A stretch of DNA of 14,338 nucleotides. Source: an uncultured bacterium (GTDB lineage: Bacteria > Bdellovibrionota_C > UBA2361 > SZUA-149 > CALKYB01). The stretch lies in the NCBI GenBank assembly GCA_938003565.1, contig CALKYB010000362.1, forward strand, positions 1-14,338, written 5' to 3'. Positions 1-6,278 of the stretch are shown here, piece by piece. How positions within the stretch are numbered: the stretch's first letter is position 1; every line of letters starts with the position of its first letter. The position numbers and the translations under genes are program-made. The notes under the pieces were generated by a model. It was not told the DNA's origin. It saw only the letters and a list, made by a program, of their open reading frames with translations, and made no database searches.

Positions 1-698
1 AGATGATTTCGAGCCAAATCTCCACCCAAACTTCCCGCATGCGGCAAACCAATTCCCCGAATATCTAATGAAAGAAGTTTGTCGATACTCTCGAGGAAGG
101 AAGCATAACTATCCCCAAACGAACAGCTAACCAACTCGCGACCATGATATCCCCCCACAGCCTCGCCAGCCTGAAGTACGGAGTCCGGCAACACGAAATA
201 TCCCATGCAATCATGACTATGCCCTGGAAGAGTAATAGCTTTTACGGAAATACCCTCTCCTAAGTCAACTGAGTCCCCATCCCCTAAAACCTGATCCACC
301 TCGAAGCATTCAAGCCAACGTTTTTGAGTAATCGGCATTTTACACTTCATAGCCTCGCAGAGCTTCTTATTCCAAGACCACGCTTCTTTTAAATATTTTT
401 TATCAGTTAGAATCTCAGCAGTTGCTGATGATGCAACAATCTTGGTGGTAGGTGACTTTTCTCGAAAAAGTGGAATGCCTCCAATATGATCGAAATGGGC
501 ATGGCTAATCAAAAGATACTCTAGCCCCCCACCATCAGCATAGACAGACTCCAATTGAGAAATAATGGTCTCAAACACAGCAGTCACACCGCTGTCAACG
601 AAAGCTATCTCCTCTCCGCAGATAACATAATGAGAAGATACAGGGGTAGTAACCTGCATAACATTTTCACTGATCGTCCCTGAAGATTTAATCCACAT
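1..698 (-). CDS. Metallo-beta-lactamase-fold hydrolase (3' end missing)
   Basis: Reading leftwards from the ATG at 698-696, the frame stays open to the window edge (232 codons), so the C-terminus is missing. The protein has the metallo-beta-lactamase fingerprint: H66-A-H68-F-D70-H71 in a SHAHFDHIGG block, a PGHSHD segment with H160, and a late GLPHAG histidine (H220). These would bind two metal ions, usually zinc, in a hydrolase. The usual bridging Asp (GD) after the second His block appears as AGEA, a Glu, which some family members have. No signal peptide is seen, so it is probably cytoplasmic. A weak GGGA precedes the start. Substrate is unknown; glyoxalase II-like, quorum-quenching lactonase-like and other thioesterase-like roles all remain possible. 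Fold assignment is firm, function is not. Confidence 0.88.
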   Translation of the reverse strand, partial: MWIKSSGTISENVMQVTTPVSSHYVICGEEIAFVDSGVTAVFETIISQLESVYADGGGLEYLLISHAHFDHIGGIPLFREKSPTTKIVASSATAEILTDKKYLKEAWSWNKKLCEAMKCKMPITQKRWLECFEVDQVLGDGDSVDLGEGISVKAITLPGHSHDCMGYFVLPDSVLQAGEAVGGYHGRELVSCSFGDSYASFLESIDKLLSLDIRGIGLPHAGSLGGDLARNH

Positions 699-728
699 AA
701 TTTTCCCAAAAGTCCCAAACTACTAAAA

Positions 729-740
729 ACACAATTGTGT
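729..740. promoter_or_regulatory. 12-bp perfect palindrome upstream of the MBL hydrolase
   Basis: ACACAATTGTGT is its own reverse complement and lies 31 bp upstream of the leftward MBL-fold hydrolase start. A possible -10 for that gene (TATAGT on the minus strand, 750-745) lies immediately upstream, so the palindrome would cover the transcription start, a position suited to a repressor operator. I see no convincing -35. Symmetry and position are seen; operator function is inferred. Confidence 0.35.
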
Positions 741-882
741 CGATACTATAGCACTAAAATCAACATACGAGTAAGCAATCGAGGTGACAAACAGCAAATT
801 TTACCAAGAAAAATCTCTGTTCATTCTCATGGCGCAACCGTTGAGGCTCTTTTTCTACCAACTCCCAAACCAAACAACCTTC

Positions 883-903
883 GAAGAAAGCCCCTCAGGG
901 GCT
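883..903 (-). terminator. Terminator-like hairpin downstream of the EEP nuclease
   Basis: On the minus strand a 6-bp GC-rich stem (AGCCCC/GGGGCT, 3-nt loop) is followed by TTTCTT. This would end leftward transcripts from the EEP nuclease gene about 120 bp after its stop. The U-tract is interrupted, so strength is uncertain. Facing the other way, no T-run follows. Confidence 0.5.
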
Positions 904-922
904 CCTTTCGGGTTGACAACAA

Positions 923-1023
923 GTAAGCGTTCACAAAACTGACTAGGTTTTGACCTCTAAAACAACACTGTTGGGTGTAAAAAGTTTTGTATTAAATTTA
1001 TATCCATCAACGTGAACGCTTAC
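923..1023. mobile_element. 101-bp element with perfect 12-bp terminal inverted repeats (MITE candidate)
   Basis: GTAAGCGTTCAC at 923-934 is matched exactly by its reverse complement GTGAACGCTTAC at 1012-1023. The 77 bp between them have no useful ORF and contain a further inverted pair, ACAAAACT (933-940) / AGTTTTGT (983-990), and a small AAAAC/GTTTT hairpin (935-951). The termini begin GTAAGCG, which I recall as typical of IS66-family insertion-sequence ends, so this could be a non-autonomous derivative. The flanking 8 bp (gacaacaa and tcagggcc) do not match, so there is no intact target duplication. The right end abuts the stop codon of the EEP nuclease gene. An alternative is a structured 3' UTR or processing element of that gene. 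Confidence 0.45.
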
Positions 1024-2145
1024 TCAGGGCCAGCGCAATTTTGCCCAAATTAGCTTGTGATCACTTCCTTTCCCAAGCCTTCCCCCATAACCAACATCAA
1101 AGCTGCCATTCTTTTCTCGAACCATAGAAGAGGCTTGCTCTTCTATCATTATCTCGTCTATCAAAGAATACTTTCCTTTATACCGATAGCTTCCTTTAGT
1201 AGAATGTGATTGGTCCATCTCCCCATCTTGATGTAATAATCTCACCAGGCGCCTCTCCTGGCTAACTAAATTCTTGCTACAATCCAACTCTAGTTCCTTA
1301 TCAATTTTACACGCCCCGCTATAAATATCCTCTAGCCCAACTTCTCCAGCTACAATCTTCGAAGCTGCGTCAGTAGACTCGCTATTCAAATCCCCTAGGA
1401 CCAGAAGAACAGCCTCAGGGGAATCTTTCTTAAGCTCATCCCAAGCTATATCCTTCACTCCTTGAGCCATCCTAGTCCTAAGTAGTTCAAACTTCGTTTT
1501 ACTTGGGTCTTTATATGAGGAAGACTTACTTTTTAGGTGAACATTTACCAAAATAAATTTTTTAGCAGGGGCATTATTCTTTTCAACCTTCAGAGATATC
1601 GCAAAAGGTCCTCTCGAATAGTACCCACTTGGGCCTAGGGGGTTTAGCTTTGGGATAGTTCTTTTATGGAAACTTTTAGTGTCCAGTATTTTAATGCCAT
1701 CCACTGAAACTATAAATCCGTTTCTAATTCTACCATCTCGACTTTCCCCCGCCAAAACTCGAAAATTCTTTCCGGTTTCATTCCTAAGCTCTTTAGCAAG
1801 AATAGATAGTTTGTTTTTTGATTCAACAATTGTCGAACCAGCTACTTCCTGTACAGCAATCACATCACACTTGGCCTTATTGAAGCGCTCAACAAGAAAC
1901 TCCGTTTGTTTCTTGATATTTCGCTTTCGACGCGGCTTTCCAAAAGCTGTTTTTCCAAGCTTTCCGGAATAGGCAAAGTTATTTAGATTTTGAGAGCAAA
2001 CTATCAACTCTACCTGAGCCTCTTCTGATTCCTCAGCTAAAGTCAGTTTTTCAATAAACCTATCCATTGCACTACTTTCAGACTCGGAAAAAGCCGATGG
2101 AAAGTAAAACAAAATAGAAATCAAGATCAAAACTAAATTTTTCAT
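1024..2145 (-). CDS. Secreted endonuclease/exonuclease/phosphatase (EEP, DNase I-like) family protein
   Basis: A 373-residue protein with an N-terminal signal peptide (K2, hydrophobic 4-18, likely cleavage near the SAFS segment at 17-20), so it is exported. The EEP fold motifs occur in order: SQNLNNF with N53; VIAVQE with the metal-binding E100; VNVHLKS with catalytic H203; GDLNS with D252 and N254; SLIDEIMI with D330; and the terminal SDH pair D362-H363. These are the expected metal and catalytic positions for a DNase I-like phosphodiesterase. Substrate is not shown; extracellular or periplasmic DNA is likely, but phosphodiester-lipid or inositol-phosphate substrates are possible. It lies 102 bp downstream of the RuvC-like gene and has its own TATAAT at 2190-2185, so it may be independently transcribed. 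A 101-bp inverted-repeat element begins right after its TGA. Confidence 0.87.
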   Translation of the reverse strand: MKNLVLILISILFYFPSAFSESESSAMDRFIEKLTLAEESEEAQVELIVCSQNLNNFAYSGKLGKTAFGKPRRKRNIKKQTEFLVERFNKAKCDVIAVQEVAGSTIVESKNKLSILAKELRNETGKNFRVLAGESRDGRIRNGFIVSVDGIKILDTKSFHKRTIPKLNPLGPSGYYSRGPFAISLKVEKNNAPAKKFILVNVHLKSKSSSYKDPSKTKFELLRTRMAQGVKDIAWDELKKDSPEAVLLVLGDLNSESTDAASKIVAGEVGLEDIYSGACKIDKELELDCSKNLVSQERRLVRLLHQDGEMDQSHSTKGSYRYKGKYSLIDEIMIEEQASSMVREKNGSFDVGYGGRLGKGSDHKLIWAKLRWP

Positions 2146-2174
2146 AAATCAACAATCAGCTGAAAACTAAAATC

Positions 2175-2232
2175 TACTGAAACCATTATAAATTTCGGCT
2201 AATTATTGTTTTCTCAAACTCTGGTTTCAGTA
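2175..2232. promoter_or_regulatory. Nuclease promoter -10 with an 11-bp perfect inverted repeat
   Basis: On the minus strand TATAAT (2190-2185) is a perfect -10 box about 40 bp upstream of the EEP nuclease start; no good -35 sits at 17 bp. TACTGAAACCA (2175-2185) is exactly complementary to TGGTTTCAGTA (2222-2232), with a 36-bp spacer. One arm touches the -10 and the other lies in the upstream region, so the pair could be two half-sites of an operator, or form a hairpin in read-through RNA from the upstream gene. There is no T-run, so it is not a normal terminator. Confidence 0.4.
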
Positions 2233-2247
2233 TAAAAGTTCAATCCT

Positions 2248-2925
2248 TTAAGTGGATGAGACTTTTCGTAAATCATTCTCGGTCCAGGTCTTCGATTTCT
2301 TGCGACTGGCCCCATAAATAGCTCGGCCATTGGAAGATCCTGATTCAAAAACATCTCGAAGAGGGGTTTCAGCACCTTCTGCACGTCGAATAAGTGGTGC
2401 TGCTAGAGCTGCAATTAGCAAAGCATCAACTATATCTTGTGATAACTTGGAAAAGCATGAACAGTTGGAAGCTTTCAGTATTTCGTTCTCGAACATCTGT
2501 TTTGCGGTATCTCTTGCAAGTTTTTTAACTTGAGGGCGTGGTAGTTGCGCACCCCTTAATCCAAGTAACTCAGCTTGAACCGTTCTGGGGTTTATTCTAC
2601 CAGGCACTTCGGCTCCAAAACAGCGGGCTAAAGTCTCAAACATAGTTCTCACCTGCTCGACCTTAGTAGAACTCGCTGGATTCTTCACCAGCGGGGCTGG
2701 ACCTTCAGCAATTAAGATATCTCCATGAGATAGTTTCACAGACTTCATAACAGCCGTAGCTTCACTCTGCAGAAGTCGCAACCTTTCACTCAAGGCAACA
2801 GAGGGGCCTGGAGGTGATATTGTCCCAGCTGCAATAGGACAATCTGCTTCAAGGTCGAAAAGAACCCAACCGGAGCAAGTCAAACTTGGATCCAAGGCAA
2901 ACAGCCTTGAGAAATTATTCAACAT
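2248..2925 (-). CDS. RuvC-like Holliday-junction nuclease domain protein
   Basis: A 225-residue protein with the RNase H-like RuvC fold. It opens with the first beta-strand motif LFALDPSLTCSGW (D12), followed by LIAEGPAP (E74) and a helix with QDIVDALLIAAL (D164 and D167). These four acidic residues match the RuvC catalytic tetrad in order and spacing. The INPRTVQAELLG segment (111-122) resembles the corresponding part of RuvC proteins. RuvC resolves four-way DNA junctions as a dimer. Here the sequence is divergent and there is no ruvA or ruvB neighbour, so this may be a phage- or plasmid-type resolvase or a second nuclease rather than the housekeeping enzyme. No clear ribosome binding site is seen before the ATG. 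The Ser/Lys/Arg-rich tail after 185 lies beyond the fold. It is divergent from the 6S-like RNA. Confidence 0.72.
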   Translation of the reverse strand: MLNNFSRLFALDPSLTCSGWVLFDLEADCPIAAGTISPPGPSVALSERLRLLQSEATAVMKSVKLSHGDILIAEGPAPLVKNPASSTKVEQVRTMFETLARCFGAEVPGRINPRTVQAELLGLRGAQLPRPQVKKLARDTAKQMFENEILKASNCSCFSKLSQDIVDALLIAALAAPLIRRAEGAETPLRDVFESGSSNGRAIYGASRKKSKTWTENDLRKVSST

Positions 2926-3010
2926 TATTTGCGATCTAAAACTACTATTACCTAATTTCCCTATCGGAAAACTAATTTTAACCCCATCAATAAGTTCTCA
3001 AAAAACACTA

Positions 3011-3039
3011 TAGACTAACTTCAACCTGGCCGATATCCT
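3011..3039 (+). promoter_or_regulatory. Sigma70-type promoter for the 6S-like RNA
   Basis: TAGACT (3011-3016, 4 of 6 to TTGACA) is separated by exactly 17 bp from TATCCT (3034-3039, 4 of 6 to TATAAT). Start of transcription would fall at about 3047-3048, where the closing stem of the structured RNA begins. Each box is imperfect, but the spacing and the coincidence with the RNA 5' end support the call. Confidence 0.55.
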
Positions 3040-3047
3040 AATTCACA

Positions 3048-3267
3048 GGGGTTCTCGCTGGCCTGGAGCCGGCAAAATGAACCTAAGTGCTTGAACGGGA
3101 ACTGCCGCTGGTTTCGGACGTCAGGCCTCCCTCGCTTTATGCGGGCCGAGTGGACTTCGAAAGTTACTAAGCGAGATTGGATCTTTTATTGAGCCCAAAC
3201 TCCGTGGTGCCCACCTGGAATATCAGGGTTCAAGTTTAAACGCTCCTTAGCGGGGCCCCTTTTTTTT
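3048..3267 (+). ncRNA. ssrS: 6S RNA (RNA polymerase-binding regulator), candidate
   Basis: A non-coding stretch of about 212 nt ends in eight Ts. The ends pair: GGGG-UUC at 3048-3054 with GGG-CCCC at 3253-3259, and then CGCU with AGCG across a one-base bulge, forming the long closing stem typical of 6S RNA. In the 3' half, CCCACCTGGAATATCAGGGTTCAAG-like sequence (3210-3234) has a small CCUG/CAGG hairpin followed by GGGUUCAAG. This matches the 3' side of the 6S central bubble, which in E. coli reads CCUUG/CAAGG then GGUUCAAGG. The GC-rich middle (about 3120-3165) can form the apical arm. 6S RNA imitates an open promoter and binds the sigma70 holoenzyme, tuning transcription in stationary phase. 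The usual neighbour ygfA is absent. It is not tmRNA, RNase P or SRP RNA, whose signature motifs are missing. The T-run with the closing stem probably serves as terminator. Confidence 0.65.
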
Positions 3268-3585
3268 GCAGTATTTCCATATCTTACTTCTACCTGGACC
3301 AGTTCTGGGTTCTTAATAAATCTATTGCCACACCAAAACAGTCTTAATTTATTTTAAATAGTATTTTCAACAAACTACAAGCTGCTTCTTGCAAGTTTAG
3401 GCATAGTCATGATTTAAGCGTCTACGTAAAAACCATTTTTCTTTGTAGAGTTTTTAGCGGAGCCTCCAGTATCAGAATTTCTGAACAAGCGCTCCTCTCG
3501 TAATCTATTATCGCTCGAATTTGAGTGAAGTTGCTAATCGATGAGATTTTTTTGATCGAGCTAGCATTATTCGGAAAAGGAACCT
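3268..3585 (+). other. Intergenic region upstream of pdhA
   Basis: This 318-bp AT-rich stretch holds no credible ORF. A modest imperfect hairpin lies at 3372-3398 (AAACT-a-CAAG, 6-nt loop, CTTG-ca-AGTTT) without a T-run. It presumably contains the pdhA promoter and 5' leader, but I cannot point to a convincing -35/-10 pair. AAAAGG at 3575-3580 is the pdhA ribosome binding site. Confidence 0.5.
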
Positions 3586-4542
3586 GTGTCACTAAGTATT
3601 GAAAAGCGACTCGAACTATACGAACAAATGTATCTCATGCGACGATTCGAAGAGTCGGCCGCGCAGTCCTATACCGAGAGAAAAATCGGTGGGTTTCTGC
3701 ACCTCTACATTGGGCAGGAGGCCGTCGCCGCTGGTGTGATAGCGGCCACGAGGAAAGAAGACTCTGTAATTACCTCCTACCGTGATCATGCTCACTATTT
3801 AGCGAGAGGCGGTAGCCCCCGTGCTGGGATGGCAGAGCTGTTTGGCAAGGAAACTGGCTGCTCTAAAGGTCGGGGCGGATCGATGCATTTTTTCGATGTA
3901 GAAAATAACTTCCTAGGAGGTTGGGGTATTGTAGGAGCACACGTTCCTCTTGCTGCTGGCGTCGGTTTCGCAGCAAAATATAAAGGTGAAAAGTCCGTTT
4001 GCGTTTGCTTCCTCGGAGAAGGCGCGGTCAGTATCGGACCTTTTCACGAAGGGCTTTGCCTGGCCGCACTTTGGAAACTTCCTGTAGTCTTCGTTGTCGA
4101 AAATAATCGATACGCAATGGGCACTCCCATTCACAGAACCATGACATCTGAGGATGTTTCTATTCGTGCCCTTTCCTACCCTATGGCAAGAGCAACGGTT
4201 GATGGTTGCGACCTAGATCAGTCCTATGAACAGGCTCAAATTGCCATTGAAAGAGCTAGGAACGAATCACTCCCTACTCTCTTAGAATATAAAACCTATC
4301 GCTATCGCGGACATTCCATGGCTGACCCAGCTAAATATAGAACTAAAGAAGAATTACAGGAGTGGAAAGATCGAGATCCTCTCCTCCTACTCAAAGCCAA
4401 ATTAGAACCAGCAGGAGTTGGCGTTGAAGTTTTTAAAGAAATCGAAGATAAGGTCGAGAGAATTGTGGTTGATGCTAAAGAGTTTGCTGAGAACTCTCCA
4501 GAGCCAGCCCCAGAATCGTTGGGGGATTACGTTTACGTCTAA
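3586..4542 (+). CDS. pdhA: Pyruvate dehydrogenase E1 component, alpha subunit
   Basis: A 318-residue thiamine-diphosphate enzyme subunit that, with the beta subunit, decarboxylates a 2-oxoacid and reductively acetylates lipoyl-E2. It uses GTG as start, with AAAAGG six bases upstream. Recognisable blocks are Y-I-G-Q-E-A (41-46), SYRDHAHYLARG (64-75), GRGGSMHFFD (95-104), GIVGAHVPLAAG (114-125), the ThDP/Mg motif beginning GEGA (144-147) and ending VENN (171-174), AMGTPIHR (177-184), and the RGHSMADPAKYRTKEE loop near the C-terminus. The Mg-binding Asp of the usual GDG is Glu here (E145), and the NQG that normally follows is SIG (149-151). Length is normal for bacterial E1 alpha. The TAA overlaps the pdhB ATG by one base, implying translational coupling. 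Acetoin or branched-chain dehydrogenase E1 alpha are related alternatives. No E2 or E3 gene follows. Confidence 0.9.
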   Translation: MSLSIEKRLELYEQMYLMRRFEESAAQSYTERKIGGFLHLYIGQEAVAAGVIAATRKEDSVITSYRDHAHYLARGGSPRAGMAELFGKETGCSKGRGGSMHFFDVENNFLGGWGIVGAHVPLAAGVGFAAKYKGEKSVCVCFLGEGAVSIGPFHEGLCLAALWKLPVVFVVENNRYAMGTPIHRTMTSEDVSIRALSYPMARATVDGCDLDQSYEQAQIAIERARNESLPTLLEYKTYRYRGHSMADPAKYRTKEELQEWKDRDPLLLLKAKLEPAGVGVEVFKEIEDKVERIVVDAKEFAENSPEPAPESLGDYVYV

Positions 4543-5519
4543 TGTCTTATAAGCAACTTAGTATTAGAGAAGCGTTGAATGAAGCTCTTGTTGAAGAAAT
4601 GGAGCGAGATGATTCAACGTTTTTGATGGGTGAAGAAGTAGGCCACTACAACGGAGCCTATAAAGTCTCCAGAGGACTACTGGATCGCTTCGGAGAGAAA
4701 CGTGTTGTAGATACACCAATTGCTGAAAATGGATTTGCCGGTGTTGGAATTGGAGCCGCTATGTGCGGACTACGCCCGATCATCGAATTCATGACTTTCA
4801 ATTTCTCACTAATTGGCATTGACCAAGTCATAAACACCGCAGCAAAACTTAGGTATATGTCGGGGGGCCAGTTTAAACTACCGATGGTTTTTCGTGGGCC
4901 GGGAGGTTCGGTTTTGCAGCTCAGTGCTCAACACTCACAATGCTTTGAGAGTTTCTATGCTCACATCCCTGGACTTATGGTTGTAATGCCCTCTAACGCC
5001 AGAGACGCAAAAGGGCTGTTAAAAAGCTCAATTCGTGATGACAACCCGGTTGTATTTATCGAATCAGAAGCAATGTACGGAGTTCGTGGAGACGTCCCTG
5101 AAGAAACCTACACTCTCCCCCTTGGCAAGGCTGATATTAAAGTCCCTGGCAAAGATCTGACTATCCTATGTTGGTCCAAGTCTGTACCTCTTTGTTTAGA
5201 AGCGGCCTCTGGATTGAAAGAGTTTGGCGTTGAAGCTGAAGTTGTAGACTTGATGACCATACGACCTTTAGATGAAGAAACTATTCATACCTCTGTTAAG
5301 AAAACTAATAGAGTCTTAGTGGTTCAAGAAAGTTGGCCTCAAGCAAGCGTTGGGCACTACATCGCAGCCTCCATCTCAGAGAAACTATTTGATTTCCTCG
5401 ATGCTCCAGTAAAGGTAGTTTCGGGCGAAGACTTTCCATACCCGTATGCCAAAAATCTAGAAGCGTTGATGCGACCCGACGCACGGAAAATAGTAGAAGT
5501 AGCACGCTCGCTTCTTTAG
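4542..5519 (+). CDS. pdhB: Pyruvate dehydrogenase E1 component, beta subunit
   Basis: The 325-residue beta partner of the E1 heterotetramer. The N-terminal domain shows SIREALNEAL (7-16), MGEEVG (29-34), GAYKVSRGL (38-46) and DTPIAENGFAGVGIGAAM (57-74). E62 in that block is the expected glutamate that activates the thiamine cofactor. EFMTFNF, AQHSQ with its conserved His, and the PSNARDAKGLLK block follow. The C-terminal transketolase-like domain carries VEAEVVDLMTIRPLDEETI and VVQESWP, then a GEDFPYPYAKNLE-like end. It starts on the last base of the pdhA stop codon, so the two subunits are probably made in equal amounts. The substrate could also be another 2-oxoacid, but pyruvate is the best guess. 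A gamma carbonic anhydrase-like gene follows 35 bp later, in place of the E2 gene often found there. Confidence 0.92.
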   Translation: MSYKQLSIREALNEALVEEMERDDSTFLMGEEVGHYNGAYKVSRGLLDRFGEKRVVDTPIAENGFAGVGIGAAMCGLRPIIEFMTFNFSLIGIDQVINTAAKLRYMSGGQFKLPMVFRGPGGSVLQLSAQHSQCFESFYAHIPGLMVVMPSNARDAKGLLKSSIRDDNPVVFIESEAMYGVRGDVPEETYTLPLGKADIKVPGKDLTILCWSKSVPLCLEAASGLKEFGVEAEVVDLMTIRPLDEETIHTSVKKTNRVLVVQESWPQASVGHYIAASISEKLFDFLDAPVKVVSGEDFPYPYAKNLEALMRPDARKIVEVARSLL

Positions 5520-5554
5520 ACCGGCAAGCGTCTCTCAAAAAAGAGTGAAACAAA

Positions 5555-6073
5555 TTGATTATTCCCTGGAAAGGCCGAAAACCTAAAATTGGAAGCAATG
5601 TTTTTATCGCTCCGACAGCCACTATCATTGGCGACGTTGAACTAGAAGACAATGTGACAGTACTCTTCGGGGCTGTCATCAGAGGCGATATTCTTCCTAT
5701 TAGAATTGGTAAAAGAAGCAACGTTCAGGACGGAGCGGTCCTCCACACTAGTCGTAAACAGAATGAACTTATTATCGGCGAGGACGTGACCATTGGACAC
5801 TCGGCTGTTCTTCATAGTGCAAAAATTTGTGACCGTAGCCTAGTCGGAATGGGGGCCACTGTAATTGATAATTCAACAATTGGCGAAGACAGCATCGTAG
5901 GCGCGGGTTCATTAGTAACCAAAGGAAAAAACTTCCCCCCTGGCTCGCTCATCATCGGCTCCCCCGCCAAGATCTCTCGCAGCACAACAGAAGAGGAAAG
6001 AGCTTTTCTTGTTCAGACCGCTAAAAACTATATGGCTGTCGGGGCGGAATACCAATCTTACTTCGATAAGTAG
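5555..6073 (+). CDS. Gamma-class carbonic anhydrase-like hexapeptide-repeat protein
   Basis: A 172-residue left-handed beta-helix protein. Imperfect hexapeptide repeats of the [LIV]-G-x4 type run from about residue 12 to 140 (for example IGDVELEDNV, IGEDVTIGHS, IGEDSIVGAG). Three histidines are placed as zinc ligands: H64, H82 and H87, with the characteristic five-residue spacing of the last pair. R43-G-D45 and Q58-D59 match the trimer and active-site residues of the YrdA/PaaY/Cam group. It probably assembles as a trimer with metal at the interfaces, either hydrating CO2 or acting in a related hydrolase/transferase role; many homologues lack measured activity. The only start in frame after the upstream TGA (5546) is TTG at 5555, preceded by AAAGAG. 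It lies 35 bp after pdhB and is probably co-transcribed, which suggests handling of CO2 or bicarbonate released by pyruvate oxidation (inference). Confidence 0.88.
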   Translation: MIIPWKGRKPKIGSNVFIAPTATIIGDVELEDNVTVLFGAVIRGDILPIRIGKRSNVQDGAVLHTSRKQNELIIGEDVTIGHSAVLHSAKICDRSLVGMGATVIDNSTIGEDSIVGAGSLVTKGKNFPPGSLIIGSPAKISRSTTEEERAFLVQTAKNYMAVGAEYQSYFDK

Positions 6074-6125
6074 CCAAAACTACATCTAAATCTAGGCGAA
6101 AAACACCCCAAACCGAAAAACCTAC

Positions 6126-6143
6126 AATTCCTAAAGAATTTTT
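6126..6143 (+). terminator. Weak terminator-like hairpin after the pdh cluster
   Basis: A 5-bp AT-rich stem (AATTC/GAATT, loop CTAAA) runs straight into TTT about 50 bp after the carbonic-anhydrase-like stop. It is too weak to call with confidence, but it is the only candidate before the next gene. Confidence 0.25.
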
Positions 6144-6278
6144 ATCTTTCCTGTCGATATACAATCTTGGTATCGCAGAGGGAGGAACTTCAGAAAGCCA
6201 TTTTGACCCAACACCAATTTAGCATTCAAGTCAGGCAACCAGAAGAGAGTAAATTTAACTAAATCACAGGAAAAGTTG

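Noticed and set aside
735..926. 63-codon rightward ORF starting with TTG
   Set aside because: It overlaps the palindrome, the terminator-like hairpin and the edge of the inverted-repeat element, has no ribosome binding site and encodes a composition unlike a real protein.
923..1023. Integron attC site
   Set aside because: The arms do not show the RYYYAAC/GTTRRRY core pattern and the inner pair is placed asymmetrically, so an attC reading is not supported.
3210..3250. GGGTTCAAG segment resembling a tRNA T-loop
   Set aside because: No acceptor stem, D-arm or anticodon arm can be placed around it. The segment fits the 3' half of the 6S-like RNA.
5305..5721. 138-codon leftward ORF across the pdhB/carbonic-anhydrase junction
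   Set aside because: It is antisense to two well-conserved genes, and its translation has no recognisable motif.
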